DNA from: an uncultured Alistipes sp.
Lineage (GTDB): Bacteria; Bacteroidota; Bacteroidia; Bacteroidales; Rikenellaceae
Reading direction: 5' to 3'
DNA length: 64,000 nucleotides
Assembly: GCA_900769405.1 (NCBI GenBank)
Contig: CAAGGL010000031.1
Span: forward strand, 62,001-126,000
Shown here one piece after another: positions 25,631 to 33,601 of this stretch; within the stretch, counting starts at the first letter, position 1, and every line of letters begins with the position of its first letter. Position numbers and translations under genes: made by a program. Below the pieces are notes generated by a model. The model was not told where the DNA came from, searched no databases, and saw nothing but the letters and a program-made list of their open reading frames with translations.

Positions 25631-26482
25631 ATGAAAGCTGAATACATTCCCTTCGTTGAAGAGTTGATCGAACTTGCTATTAAAGAGGATATTGGTGATG
25701 GCGATCACACCTCGCTCTGCTGCATTCCCGCCGAGGAGCGCGGTCGTATGCGCCTGCTGTGCAAGCAGGAGGGTATCATTGCGGGTATCGAGGTAGCACA
25801 GATGGTGCTCAACCGTTTGGATCCCGAGATGGAGTTCGAGCAGCTGCTCGAAGATGGCACTCGCGTGAAGGTTGGCGACGTGGCGTTCTATGTGTCGGGT
25901 CGCTTGCAGTCGCTGTTGCAGGCCGAGCGTATCCTGCTCAACATTATGCAGCGAATGAGTGGCGTGGCAACCCAGACGGCAGTCTATGCTGACCGCTTGG
26001 AGGGTTTGAAAACCAAAGTGTTGGATACCCGTAAGACCACTCCCGGTATGCGCGTGTTGGACAAGATGGCAGTGAAGATCGGTGGTGGCGAGAATCACCG
26101 TATCGGTCTGTTCGATATGATTCTGCTCAAAGACAACCATATCGATTTCGCGGGCGGTGTGGCTCAGGCGCTGACCAAGTGCCGCGAGTATCTGGCTCGT
26201 ACGGGTCGCAACTTGAAGATCGAGATCGAGGTACGCACGTTGGAGAACATCGACGAGGTGTTTGCTGCGGGTGGTGCCGATCGCATTATGCTCGATAACT
26301 TCTCGCTCGAAATGACTCGCGAGGCGGTTAAGCGCATTGCAGGTCGTTGCGAGATTGAGTCGAGTGGCGGTATCACGCTCGAAACCCTGCGCGACTATGC
26401 CGAGTGCGGCGTTGATTTCGTTTCGGTGGGTGCGCTGACTCACCAGATCAAGAGCCTCGATATGAGTTTGAAGGCTTGCTAA
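25631..26482 (+). CDS. nadC: Nicotinate-nucleotide pyrophosphorylase (quinolinate phosphoribosyltransferase)
   Basis: NadC converts quinolinate and PRPP to nicotinate mononucleotide in de novo NAD synthesis. The 283-residue protein starts with ELAIKEDIGDGDHTS and has the SGVATQTA loop, the TRKTTPGMRVLDKMAVKIGG substrate-binding stretch, LLKDNHI, and the late ESSGGI motif. ATG 25631 is chosen because conserved sequence begins immediately after it; the frame to 25577 would overlap the promoters. DPP4 follows 10 bp downstream. With nadE at 13.9 kb it gives two NAD-pathway genes in the window. Confidence 0.95.
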   Translation: MKAEYIPFVEELIELAIKEDIGDGDHTSLCCIPAEERGRMRLLCKQEGIIAGIEVAQMVLNRLDPEMEFEQLLEDGTRVKVGDVAFYVSGRLQSLLQAERILLNIMQRMSGVATQTAVYADRLEGLKTKVLDTRKTTPGMRVLDKMAVKIGGGENHRIGLFDMILLKDNHIDFAGGVAQALTKCREYLARTGRNLKIEIEVRTLENIDEVFAAGGADRIMLDNFSLEMTREAVKRIAGRCEIESSGGITLETLRDYAECGVDFVSVGALTHQIKSLDMSLKAC

Positions 26483-26492
26483 ACGTGTGATT

Positions 26493-28628
26493 ATGAAGAA
26501 ACTATTGTTATTGGTGGCTCTGGTGGCGGTTGCGATTGGCAATGCCGCAGAGCCATTCACCTATACTGACATTGCGCGCATCGGCGCCAAGCAGCGTTCG
26601 GTCTATGGACTGCGCTCGACGGCCGATGGCGAGCACTATACGGCTATGGTTGGCGGCTCGGTGTGTCGCTTTGCATACGCAACGGGCGCACAGACCGATG
26701 TGATCTACGACGCTAAGGCCGAGGGTGCGGTGCGAGTGGGCGATTATGAGTTCTCGCAGGACGAGAGCCTGTTGCTCATCTCGTCGAACCACGCGCCGAT
26801 CTATCGCCACTCGTTCACGGCTGATTACTACGTTGCGAAGGTTGGCGGTCGTGCCGAGGAACTTGCGCCCGAGATCGAGGGTAAGCGCGATGCGGTGATC
26901 TCGCCCAATAATCGCTGGGTTGGTTTTGTGGCTGAGAATGATCTCTATATAGCTGATGTGCAGCAGGGTGGTGCGGTGCGTCGCCTGACCGATGACGGTA
27001 AGCGCAACCACATTATCAACGGCGCGACGGATTGGGTCTATGAGGAGGAGTTTGCCTTCACGCGAGCGTTTGCCTTCTCGCCCGACGGAGCGAAGGTTGC
27101 CTACCTGCGTTTCGACGAGAGTGAGGTCGAGGAGTTCGAGATGATGCGCTACGATGCGCAGCTCTACAATCGACCCTATAAATTCAAGTATCCGAAGGCC
27201 GGTGAGCGCAATTCGACGGTCGAATTGTATGTCTATGATATTGCGACGGGTAACCGCACGAAGATCGATGTCGGTGCCGAGACGGATCAGTATATCCCCC
27301 GCATCGGTTGGACTCCGCGCGGTGAGCTGTATTTCTTCCGCGAGAATCGTCTGCAAAACCATTTTGAGGTGCTGCTGGCGTCGGCTGAGGGTACCTCGCG
27401 CGTGATCTACGACGAGCGTTCGCCGCGCTATGTCGAGCGTGTTGATGACCGTACGGTGACATTCCTAGCGGACGGAGATCGCTTTGTGGTACGCAACGAA
27501 ACCGAGAGCGGATATATGCACCTCTACCTGTATAGTGCCTCGCGCGGACGCCTGCGCGCGCTGACCGAGGGCGCGTGGGAAGTGACTGAGGTCGTTGAGG
27601 TTACCGACGAGAAGGTCTATTACCTCTCGACCGAGACTTCGCCCCTGCGCCGCAATCTCTACTCGGTGAAGCTCAATGGTAAGGGCAAGCGCCGCATTAC
27701 CGATCGCGATGGTATGTATCGCATCTCGCCCAGCCGCGGTATGCGCTACTATATCAGCTATTTCTCGTCGGCGGACGATCCTCAGGTGGTTACTCTGCAC
27801 CGCGCCAATGGCGAGCAGGTGCGCGTTTTGGAGGATAATTCCGACTATGTGAAGGCGACGGTCGATCTGCCTCGCAAGGAGTTCTTTACCTTCACGACCG
27901 AGCGTGGCGACCGCCTGAATGGATATATGGTGCGCCCGTCGGATTTCGACAAGAGCAAGAAATATCCCGTGCTGATGACGCAGTATTCGGGTCCCGGTTC
28001 GCAGAGCGTAGCAGATAGCTGGTCGCTCGGTTGGGAGGACGCGATGGTGCAGAATGGCTACGTTGTTGTATGTGTCGATGGTCGCGGTACGGGCTTCCGA
28101 GGAGAGGAGTTTAAGAAATTGACCTACGGACAGTTGGGACGCTTGGAGGTCGAGGATCAGATCTCGGCGGCGCGCTATCTGCAAACCCTCTCGTGGGTCG
28201 ATGCCGACCGTATCGGAATCTACGGTTGGAGCTATGGCGGCTTTATGGCATTGGGCGCTGCACTGCGCGGTGGCGAATTGTTCAAAATGGCTATTGCCGT
28301 TGCTCCCGTAACCTCGTGGCGCTACTACGACTCGGTCTATACGGAGGTCTATAACGGTCTGCCTCAGGATAATGCGGCTGGCTACGACGATAATTCGCCT
28401 ATCAATTTCGCCGAGGGGTTGTCGCCCCGCACCTCGCTGTTGATCATTCACGGCACGGGTGACGACAACGTTCATTTCCAGAATACGGTCGAGATGGTGC
28501 GCGCGCTCAATCGTGCGGGCAAGCAGTTCGATCTGGCGATCTATCCCGACGATAACCACTCGATGGTACCTGCGGGTCGTGTGCACGTTCGCGACCGTAT
28601 GGTGCGCTATACGTTAGAGAATCTCTAA
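26493..28628 (+). CDS. Dipeptidyl peptidase IV (S9B family)
   Basis: The 711-residue protein has a signal peptide (about residues 1-19), an N-terminal beta-propeller domain (about 50-450) and a C-terminal prolyl-oligopeptidase hydrolase domain. The catalytic Ser lies in GWSYGGFMAL, the Asp in GTGDDNVHFQN and the His in DDNHSM. The propeller helix has YEEEFAF, the Glu pair that anchors the substrate N-terminus in DPP4. It releases X-Pro dipeptides in the periplasm. ATG 26493 is chosen over GTG 26487. The last 15 bp overlap the end of the opposite WG gene. Confidence 0.93.
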   Translation: MKKLLLLVALVAVAIGNAAEPFTYTDIARIGAKQRSVYGLRSTADGEHYTAMVGGSVCRFAYATGAQTDVIYDAKAEGAVRVGDYEFSQDESLLLISSNHAPIYRHSFTADYYVAKVGGRAEELAPEIEGKRDAVISPNNRWVGFVAENDLYIADVQQGGAVRRLTDDGKRNHIINGATDWVYEEEFAFTRAFAFSPDGAKVAYLRFDESEVEEFEMMRYDAQLYNRPYKFKYPKAGERNSTVELYVYDIATGNRTKIDVGAETDQYIPRIGWTPRGELYFFRENRLQNHFEVLLASAEGTSRVIYDERSPRYVERVDDRTVTFLADGDRFVVRNETESGYMHLYLYSASRGRLRALTEGAWEVTEVVEVTDEKVYYLSTETSPLRRNLYSVKLNGKGKRRITDRDGMYRISPSRGMRYYISYFSSADDPQVVTLHRANGEQVRVLEDNSDYVKATVDLPRKEFFTFTTERGDRLNGYMVRPSDFDKSKKYPVLMTQYSGPGSQSVADSWSLGWEDAMVQNGYVVVCVDGRGTGFRGEEFKKLTYGQLGRLEVEDQISAARYLQTLSWVDADRIGIYGWSYGGFMALGAALRGGELFKMAIAVAPVTSWRYYDSVYTEVYNGLPQDNAAGYDDNSPINFAEGLSPRTSLLIIHGTGDDNVHFQNTVEMVRALNRAGKQFDLAIYPDDNHSMVPAGRVHVRDRMVRYTLENL

Positions 28629-29879
28629 ACCGTCGATGTCGATTTCAAGCGGCCGCCCGTCGAGAACTACTCGCGCGCGGCCGTTTTCGTATTCAAAAGC
28701 GTCGTCGTAGCGCAGAGCAATGACCTCGCAGCCGTGCGTGTCGATGTAACCCCAACGCTTGTCGGCGCAGACCGCAATTCGATGATCGGAGCACGAACCC
28801 ATATAGTCGTAGTAGCGACTGCGGCGGTTGCCGAGTGAGTCGTAGATCGCCCAGCCGTTTGTGTTGCAGATGGTTGCGATGTTGTAATCGGCCGACCAAT
28901 AGAGCTCTTTATGCTCGGGAGCGATGATCCATTTGCCGCGTTTGTTGATCAGACCGACGCCCTCGTCAGTCTCGACTATGGCGCGACCCTCGTGAAACGG
29001 CTCGACACGCATAAATTGCGGCTTGATGATCACGTTGTTCAACATACTGAGAAATCCGTAGCGATCGCCCTCGCGAAAGGCAATTCGATCCTCCGATATG
29101 ATGCCGATCCACTCGCGGTTGGAGAAATCGACGCTGTCGAGCAGGCGGCGTGTCGTGCGTTGAATATTCTCGGTCGGGCGCTTTATCGGGCGTACCTTTG
29201 CCTCGCCTGCAATTGTGCTCAAACGAGCGCATAACTCACTGCGATCGGAGACTGTAATCAATTCATTAACAGCAGGGTAGTCGATATTCGGAATTGCTGA
29301 GCGTAGTATCTTGTAGGTGATCTCGACAATGGCGCGGTGGTCGTCTGTCGAGTGCTCGACGCGCCCGTGATGCAACCCACAAAGCGTCATTCCGCCGTCC
29401 TCGCGCACGATTATTCGCGAGGTTGAGAGCGCGCGGTGCGAGAATGGAATCTCGGTTAGCGCCTCGGCTGTTGCGATCCATTCGGCGGCCAGCGTTCGAG
29501 CCTGACTTGCACTCACTTTACGCGCTAAGATCTGGTCGAGCGGCTCGCCTTTGGGTAGCACTTCGAGCACGATGTCACACCACTCGTTGCCTACTCGCAA
29601 CTCTTTGGTAAGCAGACGATAACCAGCCAGAAGAGGTGTATCGATACGTTTGAGCGCGGCGCACTGCTTGACGGCGTGATGAATTGCGGTCGAGTCGATC
29701 GGACAGCAGAGTCGGCAGGGTGTTCCTCGCCACTGTGCGTTGAGTTCGAGATAACGACTTGATGTTCGCATACTTGGCGTGCCGTCTGCACCTGCCACAA
29801 GATGCACATCGAGCAGATTCGCAAAGGCCTGCTCGTTGCTTGCCGCTAAGATATAATCACCGATTGAATAGACTCTCAT
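28614..29879 (-). CDS. Pseudokinase-like protein with WG repeats
   Basis: The 421-residue protein has an N-terminal region of kinase-like layout (about residues 10-265). The catalytic loop reads HRALSTSR (148-155) where an active kinase has HGDLKPEN, so the catalytic Asp, Lys and Asn are gone, and the metal-binding motif position is LCGLHHG. A WG-repeat region follows (about 270-415), with RYGFLSMLNNVIIKPQF, GVGLINKRGKWIIAP and KRWGYIDTHG. I chose ATG 29879, which overlaps the vWA stop codon by one base (TAATG), so translation is probably coupled. It is best read as a scaffold or sensor; its function is not known. Confidence 0.78.
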   Translation of the reverse strand: MRVYSIGDYILAASNEQAFANLLDVHLVAGADGTPSMRTSSRYLELNAQWRGTPCRLCCPIDSTAIHHAVKQCAALKRIDTPLLAGYRLLTKELRVGNEWCDIVLEVLPKGEPLDQILARKVSASQARTLAAEWIATAEALTEIPFSHRALSTSRIIVREDGGMTLCGLHHGRVEHSTDDHRAIVEITYKILRSAIPNIDYPAVNELITVSDRSELCARLSTIAGEAKVRPIKRPTENIQRTTRRLLDSVDFSNREWIGIISEDRIAFREGDRYGFLSMLNNVIIKPQFMRVEPFHEGRAIVETDEGVGLINKRGKWIIAPEHKELYWSADYNIATICNTNGWAIYDSLGNRRSRYYDYMGSCSDHRIAVCADKRWGYIDTHGCEVIALRYDDAFEYENGRARVVLDGRPLEIDIDGLEIL

Positions 29880-30745
29880 TACATCACATTTAAGCTGATT
29901 GAACCGATATTCATCATCGCGATGACCTCGGCTGCCGAGGCATTGAAACACATTCCGCGATAGTGCTCGCCCGCCACCTCGCCGCGTAGTGACGCGATCG
30001 CTTGCGAGTAGCACGAGGGCATTTCGCTGGCGCACTCGTAGAGCAGTCGCGCGTAGTATCTGATGCCGAGCTCGTCGATTGACGAGGGGAAGACGATCGA
30101 CTGAGTATTCTCGGTCGAGGCGAGATGAATGTTGATTAATAGTGCGTTACCGTCGTTTGTCGAGCAGCTGCGCAGTCGTTCGCTAATCTTGGCGATGTCG
30201 GCGTGGTCGCCATCCGAGGCCTCGCCGTCGGTGATGTTGAATATCGTCGGCGGATAGCTGTTGGCGTTCTCCGAGCGTGCGCACCACTCCTCGACCATCT
30301 CGCAGGCTTCGAGCAGAGCCTCGAACATCGGTGTCGAGCCCTCGGCGGCAGGCGCAACCCAATGCGGTAGGTTGAATCCGCCGTTGGAAGCCCCTGCGTG
30401 AGCCAATTTTTCGAAATCGGTTATGGGAATAAATCCTTTGTTGTTGCCCACGAGCGGTTGCAGCGTGTCGCCGGCATAGCCGATCAGCGCCACATCGAAA
30501 TAGTTGCGCACGCCGTCGCTGCGTCGAGCGCGACAGAGCAACTCAAAGATTAGACGGTTGGTGACCTCGGCTAAGGCTTCGGCTTTGGACATCTGTTGGT
30601 TGTTGAATGTTATTGGCTCGGCCATCGATCCCGAACGGTCGAGCAGTATAACAATAGCCGTGCGGTTGCGGCTATTGATTGTAGCTGAGTAGTTTGTTAT
30701 TGTATATTTAGGTTTGGGTTTAGGGGAGGTGAAATTAGTTATAAT
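29879..30745 (-). CDS. vWA domain protein with no normal start codon
   Basis: The von Willebrand A domain binds metal through a MIDAS site, visible as DRSGS (30628-30642), the Thr in GSTPMFEAL and the Asp in ITDGEASDGD. The first ATG (30625) lies just after DRSGS and would remove the metal site, yet the frame is clearly coding upstream (NRTAIVILLDRSGSM) back to a stop at 30752-30754. There is no ATG, GTG or TTG in between. An ATG at 30750-30752 is one base out of frame. The start given (ATT at 30745) is a placeholder: non-canonical initiation, a 1-bp insertion or a base error are all possible. The gene overlaps the pseudokinase-WG gene by one base. Confidence 0.65.
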   Translation of the reverse strand: MITNFTSPKPKPKYTITNYSATINSRNRTAIVILLDRSGSMAEPITFNNQQMSKAEALAEVTNRLIFELLCRARRSDGVRNYFDVALIGYAGDTLQPLVGNNKGFIPITDFEKLAHAGASNGGFNLPHWVAPAAEGSTPMFEALLEACEMVEEWCARSENANSYPPTIFNITDGEASDGDHADIAKISERLRSCSTNDGNALLINIHLASTENTQSIVFPSSIDELGIRYYARLLYECASEMPSCYSQAIASLRGEVAGEHYRGMCFNASAAEVIAMMNIGSISLNVM

Positions 30746-30884
30746 TAGGCATTATTCGTTGCTTTTTTTGTCAAAATGTGAGAAGAATGTTGTAAGTCAA
30801 GGTTGTTGCTCGTCGAAAAATGTATTTTTTCGCAAAATATTGTAATTTTTTGACGGAGTAGCGTCGAGGCTGTGCGGAAAATCA

Positions 30885-30892
30885 TAACTTTG
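30885..30892 (+). promoter_or_regulatory. Candidate -7 promoter element for mazG
   Basis: TAACTTTG lies 30 bp before the mazG start. The rest of the gap 30755-30884 is AT-rich with no gene visible. Confidence 0.55.
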
Positions 30893-30921
30893 TGGTCAGT
30901 TAAATCGCAAAAATATAGATA

Positions 30922-31698
30922 ATGGAAGATAAACGTTTGGAATCGGTGGGCCGTCTGTTGGATGTGCTCGACGAATTGCGCGAGAAGTGTCCGTGGGACC
31001 GCAAGCAGACCTTCGAGTCGTTGCGTAGCAATACGATCGAGGAGGCCTACGAATTGGTGGACGCAATTACCGACGGCAATATGGAGAATGTCAAGGAGGA
31101 GATCGGCGATCTGCTGCTGCACGTGGCATTCTACTCGAAGATGGGCGACGAGCAGGGTCTGTTCGATATCGGCACGGTAGCTGATGCTCTGTGCGATAAG
31201 CTGATCTATCGCCACCCGCACGTCTTTGGTGATATTCACGCCGATACGCCCGAGGAGGTGAAACAGAATTGGGAGTTGCTCAAATTGCGCAAGAAGAAGC
31301 GCGAGGGCGGCTTGCTGGCGGGCGTGCCGCGCAGTCTGCCCTCGATGGTCAAGGCCTATCGTGTGGGCGAGAAGGCGGCCTCGGTCGGTTTCGATTGGGA
31401 GCACCGCGAGGATGTCTGGGCTAAGGTTCAGGAGGAGATTGGCGAGGTGCAGCACGAGATCGACGCTAAGGATCACGAGGCGTTGGAGGGCGAGTTCGGC
31501 GATCTGTTTTTTGCGCTGATCAATGCCTCGCGCCTGTATGGTATCGATCCCGAGCAGGCGTTGGAGCGCACCAATCGTAAGTTCATTCAGCGTTTCGGCT
31601 GCATCGAAAAGGGCGCGGCGGAGCAGGGTCGCGAGTTGGGCGATCTGAGCCTCGAAGAGATGGAGGAACTGTGGCAGAAAGCCAAAAAATGTGACTAA
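30922..31698 (+). CDS. mazG: Nucleoside triphosphate pyrophosphohydrolase MazG
   Basis: MazG hydrolyses NTPs to NMP and pyrophosphate, helping to remove aberrant nucleotides. The 258-residue protein has two tandem MazG domains. The first has CPWDRKQTFESL (about residues 19-30), EEAYELVDAI and EEIGDLLLHVAF (the ExxE...ExxD metal sites). The second has VQEEIGEVQHEI and EGEFGDLFFALIN. Length is typical. rimP follows after about 110 bp with its own promoter. Confidence 0.93.
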   Translation: MEDKRLESVGRLLDVLDELREKCPWDRKQTFESLRSNTIEEAYELVDAITDGNMENVKEEIGDLLLHVAFYSKMGDEQGLFDIGTVADALCDKLIYRHPHVFGDIHADTPEEVKQNWELLKLRKKKREGGLLAGVPRSLPSMVKAYRVGEKAASVGFDWEHREDVWAKVQEEIGEVQHEIDAKDHEALEGEFGDLFFALINASRLYGIDPEQALERTNRKFIQRFGCIEKGAAEQGRELGDLSLEEMEELWQKAKKCD

Positions 31699-31744
31699 AA
31701 GTCAAAAAGTTGCGCTAAAATTTGCTCTATATATAAATAAGTAC

Positions 31745-31752
31745 TATATTTG
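31745..31752 (+). promoter_or_regulatory. Candidate -7 promoter element for rimP-nusA-infB
   Basis: TATATTTG lies 58 bp before rimP. The leader contains GAGGGGACGAGAGTCCCCTC, a short stem-loop at about 31771-31790. Confidence 0.5.
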
Positions 31753-31810
31753 CAGCAGTAAAAGGAACGATGAGGGGACGAGAGTCCCCTCGTTTCGTAA
31801 ATATATCCCA

Positions 31811-32278
31811 ATGATTGATTGCAGTAAAATAGTTGAAATTGCCGAACAGTTGCTCGCGGAGAGCGATATGTTCGTTGTAGAATGTACGTGTAACAACGCC
31901 AACGAGGTGGAACTGATTATCGATAGCGATACGTCGGTTGCCATCGATTCGTGCGTTAAATTGAGCCACGCCATCAATGAGCAGTTTGATCGTGACGTCG
32001 AGGATTTCTCGCTGATGGTTGCCTCGGCAGGCATCGGCTCGCCGTTGAAGGTCTATCGCCAGTATCAGAAGCTGGTGGGTCGTCCGGTTGAGGTATTGCT
32101 GGTGTGTGGCACCAAGATTTTGGCAACGCTTGCAGAGGCAACGCCCGAGTCGATCACCCTCTCGTATGAGGAGAAGCAGGCTGTCGAGGGTAAGAAGCGC
32201 AAGCAGTTGGTAACGGTCGTAAACAGCTATCCTCTGACTGAGGTACGCTGGACCAAAGAGCATCTCGATTATAAATAG
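31811..32278 (+). CDS. rimP: Ribosome maturation factor RimP
   Basis: RimP assists assembly of the 30S ribosomal subunit. The 155-residue protein has the N-terminal RimP domain (EVELIIDSDTSVAIDSCVKL) and a C-terminal Sm-like part starting at GSPLKVYRQYQKLVGRPVEV. I begin at ATG 31811, where family similarity starts; the longer frame to 31691 would span the promoter and leader. It opens the rimP-nusA-infB cluster, widely conserved among bacteria, with nusA starting 27 bp later. Confidence 0.92.
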   Translation: MIDCSKIVEIAEQLLAESDMFVVECTCNNANEVELIIDSDTSVAIDSCVKLSHAINEQFDRDVEDFSLMVASAGIGSPLKVYRQYQKLVGRPVEVLLVCGTKILATLAEATPESITLSYEEKQAVEGKKRKQLVTVVNSYPLTEVRWTKEHLDYK

Positions 32279-32305
32279 TAACAAAATATAAAACGTAAAA
32301 ACAAG

Positions 32306-33535
32306 ATGGACAATCTGAATCTTATTAGCAACTTTGCAGAGTTCAAAGAGCTTAAAAACATCGACAAGAGCACGATGATCGGTGTGCTGGAAGATGTATT
32401 CCGTCACGCATTGCAGAAGCAGTACGAAACCGATGAGAACTTCGACGTGATCATCAACCCCGAGAAGGGCGACCTCGAAATCTGGCGCAACCGCACCGTT
32501 GTGGCTGACGACGAGGTGGAGAATCCCAATATGCAGATCTCGGTTTCGGAGGCGAAGAAGATCGACCCCACTTATGAGGTTGGTGACGAGTATGCCGACG
32601 AGATCAAACTCAACTCGTTTGGTCGTCGTACCGTTCTGTCGTTGCGTCAGAATCTGGCATCGCGTATCCTCGACTTGGAGAAGGCAAACCTCTACGAGAA
32701 GTACTCGGAGAAGGTGGGCGAGATCATCACCGGCGAGGTTTATCAGGTATGGAAGAAGGAGGTTATGGTTCTCGACGACGAGGAGAACGAGCTGCTGTTG
32801 CCCAAGAGCGAGCAGATCCCCAGCGACTTCTTCCGCAAGGGCGACACTATCCGCGCTATCGTTTCGCGTGTGGAGATGATCAACAACACTCCGAAGATCA
32901 TCTTGTCGCGTACGGCTAACGAGTTCTTGGAGCGACTGTTCGAGCAGGAGGTTCCCGAGATCTTCGACGGTCTGATCACCATCAAGAAGATCGTGCGTAT
33001 CCCCGGTGAGCGCGCTAAGGTGGCTGTTGAGTCGTATGACGATCGTATCGATCCCGTAGGTGCTTGCGTGGGTGTTAAGGGTTCGCGTATCTACTCGGTT
33101 GTTAAGGAGCTGCGCAACGAGAATATCGACGTTGTGAACTACACCACCAACACCCAGTTGATGATCCAGCGTGCGCTGAATCCCGCGAAGATCTCGACCA
33201 TCACAATCGACGAGGAGAGCAAGACTGCATCGGTTTACTTGAAGCCCGATCAGGTTTCGTTGGCTATCGGTAAGGGCGGTTTGAATATCCGTCTGGCGAA
33301 GATGCTGACCGGTTACGACGTTGACGTTTACCGCGAGATCGAGGAGGAGGATGTGGACTTGAAGGAGTTTGCAGACGAGATCGAGCCTTGGATCATCGAG
33401 GCGTTGAAGGGTATCGGTTGCGACACTGCGAAGAGCGTTATCGCACTGCCCGTTGACGAGTTGGCTCGTCGTGCCGATTTGGAGGAGGATACCGCTAAGG
33501 AGGTGGTAGCAATTCTCCGTGCTGAATTTGAATAA
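32306..33535 (+). CDS. nusA: Transcription termination/antitermination protein NusA
   Basis: NusA binds RNA polymerase and controls pausing, termination and antitermination. The 409-residue protein has the N-terminal polymerase-binding domain (about 1-125), an S1 domain (about 130-200: GEIITGEVYQVWKKEVMV), and two KH domains (about 225-345: IDPVGACVGVKGSRI and AIGKGGLNIRLAKMLTGYDV). A short C-terminal part follows, with helix-hairpin-helix-like sequence near 365-400. It is shorter than the E. coli protein because the acidic repeats are reduced. It lies between rimP and infB. Confidence 0.95.
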   Translation: MDNLNLISNFAEFKELKNIDKSTMIGVLEDVFRHALQKQYETDENFDVIINPEKGDLEIWRNRTVVADDEVENPNMQISVSEAKKIDPTYEVGDEYADEIKLNSFGRRTVLSLRQNLASRILDLEKANLYEKYSEKVGEIITGEVYQVWKKEVMVLDDEENELLLPKSEQIPSDFFRKGDTIRAIVSRVEMINNTPKIILSRTANEFLERLFEQEVPEIFDGLITIKKIVRIPGERAKVAVESYDDRIDPVGACVGVKGSRIYSVVKELRNENIDVVNYTTNTQLMIQRALNPAKISTITIDEESKTASVYLKPDQVSLAIGKGGLNIRLAKMLTGYDVDVYREIEEEDVDLKEFADEIEPWIIEALKGIGCDTAKSVIALPVDELARRADLEEDTAKEVVAILRAEFE

Positions 33536-33601
33536 ATGAAAGATTTACGAAGCTAAATCTTTGCACTTACTATCAATTTTTTATTTTGTAAATCTTTGTA
33601 A

